64,000 nt of DNA. Source: Fallopia convolvulus. Its lineage: Eukaryota; Streptophyta; Magnoliopsida; Caryophyllales; Polygonaceae. Shown here one piece after another: positions 45,999-58,160 of the stretch (positions within the stretch are counted from its first letter, which is position 1; each line of letters starts with the position of its first letter). The stretch spans positions 7,757,518 through 7,821,517 of the forward strand of contig OZ024736.1 of assembly GCA_964016875.1 (NCBI GenBank), given 5' to 3'. The notes under the pieces were generated by a model. That model did no database searches. It was not told where the DNA came from and saw only the letters and a list, made by a program, of their open reading frames with translations. The position numbers and the translations under genes are program-made.

Positions 45999-48171
45999 AG
46001 GTTGGCAATAGGGCACATGGAATCGAGCAATACGTGTGCACGAGGTCCAACTAAAAACTAAAACCGGCCGGTGTTTTCTAAAAAGTTTTTAAATGGGGTA
46101 GTCATTCTGCATATAGGGGTAGATGACACGACGTGACTCCGCTGCCATCCGCCGAAGGACCTCACGTAGATTAGTAAGTAAACCCTTCACTTTTAGTCAT
46201 GTTTAAAGTTTTGACTGTGAGACTTTCTGTTATAGATGGATCCACAAACTAGAGTCAGGGTTGTTGTTGCTAGTAGGAGAGGTCGTAGTAGAGGTCGTGG
46301 TAGTGGACGTGGTAAGTGTAGGAAAGAGACTTCCTTTGTCGATGTGCCAGAGGAGCAACATAATGTTTTTCCCATAGAAAGAAGTTTTGAGAATGGAGGT
46401 CTAGCTTTGGATGACCATCAGGATGCTATTGTGTCTATCGTTGGAGGAGAACCTCTAGCTAAGGGAGCCTAGTTTAGAGCCAATACATCGCCAGTTGGGT
46501 TATCACCAGAGTTTTACATGATTAAAATACTAATGTTGGGCTTCAAAGGACTAAGATGAAGGCAACAAATTAGAATACTATTAGGGATGCTCAACTAGGA
46601 GGACTACTAGAAGTACAGAGACCAGAAGTAGTTAACCGTGTGGTAGAGCCATTGAGGGATGAGCCCTAGGCAGACCAGTGGCTCACGAAGTTAAGAAGAC
46701 TAGGGTGTCAAGCTTCTTTGGAGCCCGGGTACTGGTGTTGAGTAGTGGCTGAGGAGAATGGCGTCGACGTTGGAATTCTATTAAGGCACTAGAGGAGAAG
46801 ATGTCTCTGGTGCAGAGTTTTCTACAAGAGGGTGCTTTCTATATGTGGAATTTAAGCCAAGAGTGTTAGAAATATGTTACCTTCGAGGAGGGAAATTCGA
46901 CTATGCTCGTTTCAGCAGAACCGATTGTGTTCTCAACCACAAGGTCATCAGGGTTATACTCAGCAGGGTCAGTCTATTAGGGCTTCGAGAGAGTGCTCCA
47001 ATTGTGGAGGCAAGAATCACAGTAAGTGCTATTGACCGAAGCTAGTTCGAAATTGCTTCATATGTAGGAAGCCCAACTTTATACGATAGTATTGTAGGGT
47101 TAGTGTACCCTCTCAGGGAAATTCACTAAGAAAGGTGAACCACGGAGCTCATCGTCCACCATAGCAAGCTTAGTATGCTTCAGGCCAGAACAAATTACGG
47201 AGCACAGGAGCCAATACCTTAAGGACTAACCATCCCCGAGCTTTCGAGATGAGGAGTGCTAATATCTTACATACGCTAACAGCTACAGGTACGAAGTAGA
47301 GAGTATTAAAGTGCCGTGTCAGAATACGGGGTAGAGTTTTGGTATGCAGATTTTATAGGAATACAGTTGCCCTTGGATGACAGTGTGATTTTGAAATGGA
47401 TAGGATAAGACGCTTTAGTGTGGTGTTGGAAAAACAAAGGTGTACATCCATAGTGACAATGAGTGACAGGGCTGTATCGGTGAGTCAGAAGTTGGAGCCA
47501 AAACAAGTGCTTAGTATTATGAAGGCCGCCAAGTTACTTCGTGAGTGGCGTGTGGGATATGAAGATAGATTGACTTCAGTATTGACTAGAGCTAGGGAAG
47601 AGACCGATCTCAAGGCCTTTGTATCGCATGACTCCATTGTGACTGCAATAGCTGAAGGCTCAATTGAAAGAGCTGTTAGAGAAGGGGCATGTACGTCCGA
47701 ACGTCACAACTTGGGGAACCCCGGTTTTGTTTGTAAAGAAGAAAGATGGACCCACTCGCTAGTGTACTGATTATCGGGAGTTGAACCGATTTACCATCAA
47801 GAACTCACTACCTCGTATTGATGATTTGTTGGATCAGCTTAAGGGGGATACGATGTATTTGAAGGTGGATTTGATGTTAGGTTATCATCAGTTGAGGACT
47901 TGGAAAGGAAATATCCCAAGACGGCTTTCCGAGTAAGATATGAGCATTACGAGTTTGTTGTGATGTCGTTTAGATAGAATAATACACCCGAAGTGTTCAT
48001 GGAGTTGGTAAACCAGATGTTTATAGTTTCCTGGGACATATTTGTGGTGTTTTACTTCGATAATAACCTGTTTTACTCAAGGATAAGGAGGAGCACGTCG
48101 AGCATCTCAAGTTGTTGATAGAAGTGCTAAGGTAACACCGACTGTTTGCTAAGTGTCAAGTGCTAGTTCGG

Positions 48172-48985
48172 TGATAAGGATCGAATAGGTGGAGTCGGTG
48201 CAAGGCCACTTCGAATGCTCTCTTCTTGGCGGGGAATTGGATGGATGGGCCTCGGAGATGGATTGATGGACGTGTGAGGGGTTGTGAAACCAGAGATGGA
48301 TGATGGAAATGGAGGGTAGTTGGATATGAATGAGTTTAGGGCGTGGATATGACTCACCACACTCGAAACTCAAACTACGAGATTCAAGGGCAAGGATGTG
48401 ACGCACCTTGCTCTTGGGTCTCAAGGGTGATCCGATATTACTCACGAATCAAGATTGAAAACAAAGAAACAAGCGATTTTATTCAAGGCAAAAATGCCTT
48501 AAAACATTGCCTAAACATGGCAAAACAAAACACGGGTTTTCCTCTTCAAATTCAACATATCTAGCTAAGGAAAAAAACGTCCCTTTTAATAGAAAGAAGC
48601 TCCCAACAAAAGACTCTTCAAAACCAGCTATAATCACATAATTGATGGTAGTAGACCCTTGGAAACCAGCCATAATCACATAATTGATGGTAGTAGACCC
48701 TTGGAAACCAACATTAAAAGCACCTTCATCTTGGCACACAAGAGGCGTCTTGGTGTTGTAGGCGTTAGCATTGGAGGGGTCGGTCTCAATGTGCCGAGGC
48801 TGGGTACCGTGGAGATTTAGCTCGGGACTATAAGCTTGGGGCTTGGAAGAAACTGCTTGCGCTTGCTCGGTCGTGGCGCGCCTGCGCGCCCGGGTGGCTC
48901 GGTACCGACGACGGATGGGTCATGAAGAAGCTCGGTACCGTGGGCAACTTGGCCATGATGTGGCACGTGAGACATAGTCACATCA
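48172..48985 (-). repeat. 3' LTR of element H
   Basis: TGATAAGG to CACATCA on the plus strand. It contains a 41-bp tandem duplication near 48617-48700, also present in the partner LTR. Confidence 0.93.
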
Positions 48986-49859
48986 TCCTTTCTCCCTTGA
49001 AAAGGATTCGTCCTCGAATCTATCAAGCCTGCAAAACCAAGGACACATCGAGGGAAGCACAAGCAAGTATAATCTATGAAAGTCAAGTTAAGAACAACAT
49101 TTCCAAGTTCAATATGATATAATCCGATGAATGCAAAAACTATACACTTTGTGGGTCTTATTCTACATGCATGAAACATACCATAGTTTCTCCCAAATGG
49201 ACATAGTGAATTCCAACTCAAGAAAGCATGGAAACTACGCATTTTATAAAATGACATGTGTTGAGATAGTGAACTATGATGAAAACGAGAATACTTAGGC
49301 CTCGATGTCACAAACTCATAAACAGGAAATGAAATCATATGAGTAATTGAATACGACATATCCAACACATATTCATGCTTATGGTTGAGAGGAGTGTAGG
49401 AAACTGCCCTGAGAGATGTAATCTTAGGACAAGCGACCGTCCCGGCTGTGTTGTGGACAACTTCTGATTCGAACTTGTTTGAGGTCGTTCTCTGAGCTCC
49501 GAACTCGGAAATGAGTGATTCTAAGTCCCACATGCAAATACAGAAGTCTACTAGAGCCCTACCAAATTTCATCACGAAAAAGCGAGAGAGATGGGTGTTA
49601 TGGCCATTCTTCCCAGGCTGCGCAGAGATATCCGAAGAACACATTTCCGGCATTACCTCATTGTTGCTCTCGTTGAGTAGGAACGGTATACACGACGGTA
49701 CCTTGGAAGTCAAGTCAGTCCATGGCGTAGCTATTGAATTCATCGAACTTCTCTTGATGATAGGCCAACATGCATGTCGTGGTGGAGCTGGACATGGAGT
49801 AACACTCGATGAAGGGTTGTGCCACGGTTTGGAGCTCGTTACCGAAGGTTTGGAGCTCG

Positions 49860-50774
49860 GTACCGATGGGTTGGAATGGGACCTCTCGGTGGAGACGAGG
49901 GGAACAAAGCGTTCTTGAAGTGCACGCTTAAGCTCTCGCCAAGTTCGGATCGGCTGGAGTCCATCACGTCGCCGAGCCATCTTGTATTGTATCCACCAAT
50001 TGTAAGCAAAGTCGATGAAGTGGACGGTGGCGACGACTATTCTTTTCTCATCCTCATAGCCATAATAGTCAAACACGGTCTCGGTCTTAGCTATCCAATC
50101 GAGACATGCGTCGGCTCCGGTGGTTCCCGAGAAGGTTTGGATTTGGAGCTAGATTCCTTGGTGGCGTTCCCCCCCTGCTGGCGCCCATCACCATAAGCGG
50201 GATGTTGTTGCCACGCCTCTTGAAATGGAGCTCGATAGGCCGCTTGCACATGAGGCGCGCCTTGGACACCTTCGCGCCGAGGGTAGAGATGGGTCGTGCC
50301 CGTGTGCGCCGGTGTCGTCATAGGAGTATAGCCATACCGCTCATTGCCTACATTGTTAGTGTGCGAAGGCAACAGAATATTATTTGGAAAAGTGGAAGGA
50401 ACAAATTCAGTCCTTACCCCGGAAGACGTCAGAAAAGGTTGGTGGAAATTTGACCCCGAAAGATGGCCTTGTGACGCTGGTTGAACGTAGGAGGTAGAAC
50501 CTTCTTCCAAATGTATGCCTCGAGTGGTGGAGATGATCGGCTCTAGATGAGAGCTCACTCCAAGTGACAAAGGTGGTTCTCGGTTGATGCTTTGTGCATT
50601 GGTGGCACTAGCTTGGATGAGTTCGTCATGCCTTGTCAACCTTTGCTCAATGTCATCAAACCTAGCACAGAAAGAACGAAAATCTTGTTACATAGATTGT
50701 AGCATAGAAGCCACGGATGAATCGGAGTTAGCATCCCGATCCCGAGGTGATCCATCATTCCCTGCATCCGACAT
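49860..50774 (-). pseudogene. gag of element H, broken
   Basis: Start ATG at 50772-50774 (MSDAGNDGSPRD), an in-frame stop after about 28 codons (near 50690), then an open frame to 50091. A frameshift near 50120 leads to the retrotransposon gag domain: GADACLDWIAKTETVFDYYG, then WW, then TWRELKRALQERFVP (50120-49880). There is no zinc knuckle or protease. Gag would package element RNA; pol functions would have to come from another element. Confidence 0.8.
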
Positions 50775-51156
50775 CTTGCACAAACTTCACCAAACAAGTT
50801 AAATCCAACAAGCAAGTGGTACTTCGAGCCACACACAACCAATTCTCAACTTAGACTCTTGATATATTTTCGTCTTTAATTCCTTCAAGCAAGAACTAAT
50901 AACAATCTCCAACCTTTGGACAACCTCTCAATTCAGTTTTGGTCGTCCCTCAATGGTAGGTTTAGGCACACAAGGTCGAAGACACAAAACAAGACAAGAC
51001 AAGCAAAATACAGGGTTGGTAACGACACCTAAGGGGGTCGGTAGTGCAAGGCTTTTGGGGAACGATTTTTGTGAGGATAAACACTTGCAAAATTCAAGCA
51101 AATTCAGATCTAAGAAGAGATATAGAAGGTGTACCTTGCGTGGCTCTGATCCCACA

Positions 51157-51971
51157 TGATAAAGATCGAATCGGTGGAGTCGGTGCAAGGCCACTTCGAA
51201 TGCTCTCTTCTTGGCGGAGAATTGGATGGATGGGCCTCGGAGATGGATTGATGGACGTGTGAGGGGTTGTGAAACCAGAGATGGATGATGGAAATGGAGG
51301 GTAGTTGGATATGAATGAGTTTAGGGCGTGGATATGACTCACCACACTCGAAACTCAAACTACGAGATTCAAGGGCAAGGATGTGACGCACCTTGCTCTT
51401 GGGTCTCAAGGGTGATCCGATATTACTCACGAATCAAGATTGAAAACAAAGAAACAAACGATTTTATTCAAGGCAAAAATGCCTCAAAACATTGCCTAGA
51501 CATGGCAAAACAAAACACGGGTTTTCCTCTTCAAATTCAACATATCTAGCTAAGGGAAAAAACGTCCCTTTTAATAGAAAGAAGCTCCCAACAAAAGACT
51601 CTTCAAAACCAGCTATAATCACATAATTGATGGTAGTACACCCTTGGAAACCAGCCATAATCACATAATTGATGGTAGTAGACCCTTGGAAACCAACATT
51701 AAAAGCACCTTCATCTTGGCACACAAGAGGCGTCTTGGTGTTGTAGGCCTTGGCATTGGAGGGGTCGGTCTCAATGTGCCGAGTCTGGGTACCGTGGAGA
51801 ATTAGATCGGGACTATAAGCTTGGGGCTTGGAAGAAACTGCTTGCGCTTGCTTGGTCGTGGCGCGCCTGGCGCGCCCGGGTGGCTCGGTACCGACGACGG
51901 ATGGGTCATGAAGAAGCTCGGTACCGTGGGCAACTTGGCCATGATGTGGCACATGAGACATAGTCACATCA
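51157..51971 (-). repeat. 5' LTR of element H
   Basis: Partner of 48172-48985, next to the PBS. Confidence 0.93.
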
Positions 51972-54473
51972 TTCGGGCTGCCAGAAGTAATTTTTCTAGG
52001 ACACTTGGTGTCCGCTAAGGGAGCTATGAGAGACCATGTGATGATGTAGGTCGTGAAGGCTTGGGAAACCCAAGGAATGTGGAGGAGGGGCAGAGCTTCC
52101 TAGGTTTAGCAAGGTAATAATGGAGGTTCGTGGGAGGTTTCTCCCGTATAGCCCAATCAGTTACCAACCTGGTAAAGAAGACCACTCATCTTGAGCGGAA
52201 TAAGGCCTGCAAGAGAAACTTAGATGAGCTGAAGAGGAGGCTGACTTAAGCTCCTAAACTTGCTCTTGTTCAGGGGAATGAGGACTTTGTGATCTATAGT
52301 GATGCCTCCAAGGTGGGCCTAGGATGTGTGTTGATGCAGATGGATAGGGTGATTACTTATGCCTCAAGACAGTTGAAGCCGAATGATCAGAATTATCTTA
52401 ATCATGTTTTGGAGTTGGTAGCGGTGGTACATGCCTTAAAATTTTGGCGTCATTAGTGCTATGGGAGCACATGCAAGTGGTAAAAGATCATAAAAGTTCC
52501 AAGTACATCTTCACTCAGAGAGAATTAAAGATGAGACTATGGAGAGGACTCGAGTTGCTAAAGAACTATGTTGGGAGATCCTTTATCACCCATGAAAGGC
52601 GAATGTAGTCATCAATGTCCTTAGTAGGAAGACGTCTCAGAAGCGTATGTTGGCTCTTTTGACTGCTCAACCCGGGTTGTAGAGAGGGCTGATGAGATGC
52701 GAAATCGAGGTACAGATTCAGCGTTACCAGGGTAGACTGAGTATCTTGGAGTGTCAATCGACCTTGATTGAAGAAGTAGGGCTAAAACAGGAAGTATGTC
52801 CAATGATTCAAGACGTGAATCAGAAGTTGAGCCGTGGAGAGACACCTGTTTTTGTAGAGAGAGCAGACGATATCTTGAGTTTGTGTGGCTGAATTGGTGT
52901 AACTCGGTATGTAGAGTTGCGACAGAAGATTTTGTAAGAGTCCCACGCTACACCTTACTCGATTCCCCCAGGAGCAAGTAAGATGTACAAGGATTTACGA
53001 CAGTATTACTGGTGGGATGACATGAAGTCAGAGGTAACAAGATTTGTGGTTATGTATTAGGTTTGTCAACAAGTGAAGGTTGAGCACCAAAGGCCGGGAG
53101 GGAAGCTCCAATCACCTTCTATTCCAAAATGAAAGTAGGAAGACATTTCTATGGATTTTGTCACTGGACTACAAATCGGAAAGGAACATGCTGCCATTTC
53201 GTTTGTGGTGGATAGGCTGACAAATACCACTCGTTTCTTGCCCATTTAAGAAAACTTGGCCAATAAAGAAGCTGAGAGAGGTGTTCGTAAATCAGATAGT
53301 TAGACTGCATGGTGTGCCCAAGACGATTGTTTCAAATTGTGATGGGTGTTTTACTTCCAGATTTTGGCAACAAGTGCATGAGACTCTTGGGACGGGATTG
53401 CATTTCACGACTACTTACCATCCGCAGTCAGATGGCCAGTCCGAAAGGACAATTCAGACCCTAAAGGACATGTTGAGGGCCTGTGTTCTTGATTGGGGAG
53501 GTCATTGTTCGGATCATATAACATTGGTGGAGTTTGCCTACAACAACGGTTGGCGCTCCTCGACTCCGATGGATCCGTACGAGGCTATGTATGGCCGCAA
53601 GTGCAGAACACCGTTGTGTTAGGATGACCCGTCGGATGTTGTAGGAGAGAGGCACAAACGATAGAGGAGACGATTGGGAAGTGGTCTTGATCGGAGAGCA
53701 TATGCTAACTGCACAGAGTCGCTAGAAATCCTACACAGGCAAGTGACGTCGACCACTAGAGTTGAGATAAGGGCACATGTCTGGTCGAGAGTGGCACCTA
53801 CTCGTGGTGTGAAGAGATTAAGGAAAAGGGGAAGTTGAGTCCCTGCTACTTTGGCCGTTTGAGATATTGGAGAGAGTGGGCGTGGTAACCTATAGACTGG
53901 CGCTATCACCCGCCCTAGATGGAGTTCACCCTGTCTTTCACGTGTCACAACTGAGACAATATGTTTCGGATCCCAGTCGCATGCTCAACTATGAAGAGTT
54001 GGAGATTGATCCCGACCATACTTTCAGAGAGCAACCGATGGTGATACAAGACAAGAGAATGAAGAAGCTGTAGAACAAGGAGATTCAGTTGGTGTTGATT
54101 CAGTGGACTCGGCGAGGAGTCGAGGAGGCCACTTAGGAGACCGATGATAAGATGAGAGAGAACTAACCCGAGTTGTAATCGGGTTTAGTAGACACCTTTG
54201 AGGGTAGAGTTTAGGGGTTGCTAACGAATAGGTTTGACTTTTGTTATGACTTATTGTTGCTAAGTATATTTGTTGTTTGTTTGTTTGAGCTTTGACAGGT
54301 GTTTGGATTGATAGCTTTCTTCATAGTTATAGTAGTTTGGTATGTGTTGTGCTAGTCATGTGTTATGATTAAGTTATTGTCAATAACCTTTTCAAGGGTG
54401 AGAGGTTGTGAAACCTTGGGAATCTCTGTGGGTTTCCACAATGGCTACAGAAGTTTCGGGATGAAACTTTCTT

Positions 54474-54487
54474 TAACGGGGGTAGTA
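54474..54487 (+). other. polypurine tract of element F
   Basis: AACGGGGGTAGTA ends just before the 3' LTR. It is preceded by CGGGATGAAACTTTC, a relative of the usual chromovirus pre-PPT motif. Confidence 0.7.
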
Positions 54488-57384
54488 TGTAAGACCCGGA
54501 TTTCCGTTTATGAACCGGATAATTTAATTCTATCCCAACACCTACCTTTTTTTTATAGAAAATCTACCTCTTTTCTTTTAGTGGGCCGAAAGCCCAACTA
54601 GATTGGGGCTAAAGAGCCCAAACCCTTTCCTTGACCTCTTATTTCTCCTTACCCTACCACTCCTGATTCACACCAAGCGTCGCTAACCACCGCCATTTTA
54701 GAGAAGGTGAGACCTCATCGGCGTCCTTCACGCGTCATCGCCGTTCTCCGTTTTCTTCGTCGTTTCTTTTCCCTGTTCGTCAGTAGCATCGATATAGCAA
54801 GAGGTTGGGCCGCTTGAGGTCGCCTTTCGCCGTCGTCTTCAAGCCGAAGTTGGGACTCGATTGCCAAATCGCCACAAGTCTGTCAATTTGTTGTAGTTTA
54901 GCCATGGAAGTTGGGTGGAGTCGAGTTGTCGTTGTCAAATTCGCCTAGTCGTTGCGCCTCCTCTGTGTTAGGGTTACGCCGCCGAAAACCACCGCGAGCT
55001 CGATGCGTTGCCCTTCGCTCGCTGACCCTCTCACGTCGCCGGACTTGAGCTTTGGGTCAAGATCGCCGTCGATTGAGCTTTTCGGCTCACCGTTGTTCGC
55101 CAACGCCCATAAGGAAGCTCCGGATGTACTTGCAGGATTGGGACCGTGAAGAGTCGCTGAGAACTCATCGTCGACAACCGATTCTCGACCTCCGTTAACT
55201 TGCTTTGACGCGTTCAGTTCGTCGTCGTTTTGGGGTGCCGACACCGATCGAGTCGCCCCGACCTTCCACCTTCCCACCTACTTTCCAGCGGGCCCGATCC
55301 AGGGACACATTAATCTGAGGTCTTGGTCACCGACAAGACCAATCCGGTTCCGAGTCACGTACCCCAAATAGGGAGGCATCAATCTTCATCCGGGGAGCTA
55401 TTCGATCTTGATGTTTATGTAAGGTCGGATACTTTTTGTTCTTGATTGAATCTCCCTTGTAATTCTATGTTTTGTTTTATTTTGTGGTGACCCTTATTCG
55501 TGCATCTTTATATGCTTGTTGACATAAGTAATCGGTTGGATTGATTAATGGTTTTGCTGAACTCTTTTGTTTTCCTTTTTGTGGGAAAAACATGTATCTT
55601 GGTTCAATTTTATATTGTGGGTGAATTTTAGTAATGATTAATGGTTGTATTTTGATCACGTGAGATTAAGTAGTTCCGAGTGAATTTCTTATATGTGTAT
55701 ATGAATTGCTCTTGATGGGAATGTGGGTATTGGTTTGTTTGGAATGAGAACTTTTGATCGGTTTCTTGTGTGGTGGCCCTCTTTGTCGCGAGAGGCTTTT
55801 GAATTGGGTGTCGTGAATTATAATTGTGTATGTTTGTGTGCGTTCAAGCTTGTGATTGGACGTTCCTACTTTGGAAATTGGATTTCAGATTTGTTACCTT
55901 GAGTTTTGAGTTAGTGTCGTTAAGGCTAAGTTAGGAAATACTAGTGGTTGGGAAAAAAAAATGATTTGGTTCTTGAATTCGTTACACTTGAACTTTGGTT
56001 AGATATAGTAAAATCAAGCCAAACCACATTGCTTGGATGCCACGAAAATATGGTGACTCACACTTGGGAGGCTACTATAGTTGTACTTGCCTAGAATTGA
56101 AAGTTGCTTCTCGCGGTTAGTCGATTAACCGTGAACATTATGATTCGTAGTTCTTTAGTATCGACGCGTTTCTTACTTCCTTCAAGGATCGTCTTCCAGG
56201 TAAGTCGTTCTCAACTTGCTCGGCTCTATTCTAGTCTTGTTAGATTTCATGCCGTGATTGTGAGATTGGTTTTTGGAGTTAGTCCCGAATGTAGGTTTAC
56301 CATGTGAAATATTTTCATGCATGATGTGATGCGCTTTTCATTGTAAACGTTTTCTCGTAAAAGAAATAGTATCGCTTTCTCTGTGCTGGCAGCGTAACCG
56401 GCACGATCATGTGCGACGATTGTCGGTGGCGAAGAGGCGTCTAGCCATGGTCGTGTGTCGGCCGGGCCCTTTTAAAAATAAAAATTGATTGTTTGATTTT
56501 GGAAAGTGCTCTAGTGGAGGCTTGACCAGGGGTTGGAAGGATGACGTATATGAAAAGAGGGAGGGCCCGCCTCTGCACTCGGGCGCAGGTGAGTTAGCGC
56601 CGTAGATGGGAATGCGGTGGTGGAAGGAAGAATGGCATTTCCCAATAGGATTGTGGTTTTATTGTGTGCGTGTGTGTGATTACTTAGTTGGTTTTCCGAC
56701 CTTGTGAATTCTTGCCACGCTTAATGAATTGTGTATTCGTTGTATCTTCCTTCATTTGTTGAATGTCGACGTGTTGGTTATTATTATAAATGTTGTACTT
56801 TTGTGCTTGTTAGTTTGATTATGGTATGTCTCATTGCCTTTCCTTTCACATATTCTCTAGGTTGTGGAAATGTGTGTTGACTTATACTGTTCTGTTCAAT
56901 TCACTTGTTAAAAGTTATGTTGTTGTATAATTGATGTTTTCCAAACGTCTTACTATTGCCGTGTGTTATCTAGCTTGCCTAGGGTAGTAGCTGACCCCTC
57001 GAGGACTTTATTTTTCAATTCCAGGTACTCACACAGGTCCCGTGTTGGAGCCTCGGACAGATGCTACAGCGGATCGTTGACGCGTGTCATAGGTCACTGA
57101 GTGGGTTTGGAGTTCGGTTTAGGCTTGTTAGTTGTTTTTTAGATTTCACTATGTTGTTGACTTTAGCAGATTTCTGGTATTGAATATAAATTGGGTAGAC
57201 ATTGGGATTCACGCATGACATTATAAAAATATGGTTTGTTTGAATGACAGTTGGATGTTTGAAAATGGTTTTCTTGTTGTGCCCGAGTTGCAAGGTCCAG
57301 GTATTCTAGTTGTCAACCAGTTCAAGTAGGACCCGTTAGGGTCAACTACCTAGTAATGTCCCGACAGTAAGTCGGCGTGTTACA
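54488..57384 (+). repeat. 3' LTR of element F
   Basis: TGTAAGACCCGG to GGCGTGTTACA, followed by the duplication GTTTC. Confidence 0.95.
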
Positions 57385-57834
57385 GTTTCTTCTATTCAAA
57401 CTAGTCAAAAATAGCAGCTCACATGAATGAACTAGAGGAGACGGTGGATTTTCTTATATGGAAGAGGAAAATGAACTAAGAATAATAAAGTTAGCTATGA
57501 TGTACTTTCCTTATGGTGAAAGGAAGTTGAAACTTAGTCAAACCTTATCATCTTGTTAAAAGTGGACCTTATCAAGTGTATAAAAAAACGGAATTGTGTG
57601 TATAACTTATCCTTAATTGTATATATAACATAATCTAATTTATCTAGCCATACGAAAGTATATACATAATTATCGTACAACTTTATGATCCTAAGCATCC
57701 TTCTAAAATAATTCAAATAACAACACAAGATCAAATACTAATAATTTTTCAATAAAATTAGTATGCACTTAACATAGAAAATTGGCTAATTAACGAAATT
57801 CTAACCTAAAAGATTATCAAAGTATTACAGTTAT

Positions 57835-58160
57835 CTCATACATTTTTTTCTAATTTTTTTATGAGGTTTAGTTGTCATCAACTGTCATCACAAATGCATT
57901 GCTACATGATGACGGTTCGGTTCGGTTGTCATCACAATCGTCATCAACTGTCATCAGTTAAGTTTGTTCGTTTTTTTTTATCATCATTACAAAAAATAGT
58001 TATCATCAAATGTCATCATCATATAAAAATAGTTCTCATCATCACATAAAAAAACATTTGTCATCACTAAAAAATCAAGTTGTTATAAAAAATCATCATT
58101 TGTTATCACTAAATATAAACACATCATTCTACCAAATCAAAACAACTGTTATCAACAAAT
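57835..58160. repeat. TGTCATCA-rich repeat element K, right part
   Basis: About twenty TGTCATCA-like words, including GTCATCAACTGTCATCA. It continues the left part (40084-41141) across LTR J. Confidence 0.6.

Larger units (their letters stand above)
48172..51971 (-). mobile_element. gag-only Ty3/gypsy-like element H, inserted in F pol
   Basis: LTRs of 814-815 bp at 48172-48985 and 51157-51971 differ at a few bases. The exact duplication TTCGG lies at 48167-48171 and 51972-51976. On the minus strand the PBS is at 51155-51141 (GTGGGATCAGAGCCA, initiator-Met-like with one change) and the PPT (AAGGGAGAAAGGA) abuts 48986. The interior holds only gag, so it is non-autonomous. It lies opposite to F. 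Confidence 0.93.
46236..54170 (+). pseudogene. gag-pol of element F, decayed, interrupted by element H
   Basis: Segments in order: Arg/Gly-rich gag start (46236, MDPQTRV); Tekay-type zinc knuckles with stops (46990-47100, CSNCGGKNHSKCY...CFICRK); RT (47700-48166, DYRELN, YLKVDL, GYHQL), where the FIDD box is replaced by YFDNN; [element H]; RT end and RNase H (51977-52460, IYSDASKVGLGCVLMQ); integrase finger and start (52980-53220, MDFVTGL); integrase core (53281-53622), where the second catalytic Asp is Asn (IVSNCDG) but the Glu of DGQSERTIQ is kept; HPVFHVSQL; and a chromodomain-like tail (about 54080-54170, IQWTRRGVEEAT) with two Trp- or Arg-site stops. No functional protein is possible. 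Confidence 0.9.
43083..57384 (+). mobile_element. complete Tekay-like chromovirus (element F)
   Basis: Exact 5-bp duplication GTTTC (43078-43082 and 57385-57389). LTRs 43083-45982 and 54488-57384, PBS, decayed gag-pol with a chromodomain-like tail, and PPT, all in the right order. It is 14.3 kb including the 3.8-kb element H. Long LTRs near 2.9 kb, the initiator-Met PBS and the chromodomain fit the Tekay clade. Confidence 0.93.
41142..57829 (-). mobile_element. solo LTR J, about 2.4 kb, split by element F
   Basis: The exact target duplication GTTAT lies at 41137-41141 and 57830-57834. Ends are TGTAACACCCC (41142) and AGTATTACA (57829). The LTR itself is 41142-43082 plus 57390-57829. It has no PBS or coding region. 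Minus orientation is by analogy with D. Confidence 0.85.

Noticed and set aside
48817..50076. 419-codon minus-strand ORF as one gene
   Set aside because: Only its first part (to about 49880) is the gag domain; the remainder is untranslated interior, PPT and LTR of element H read by chance.
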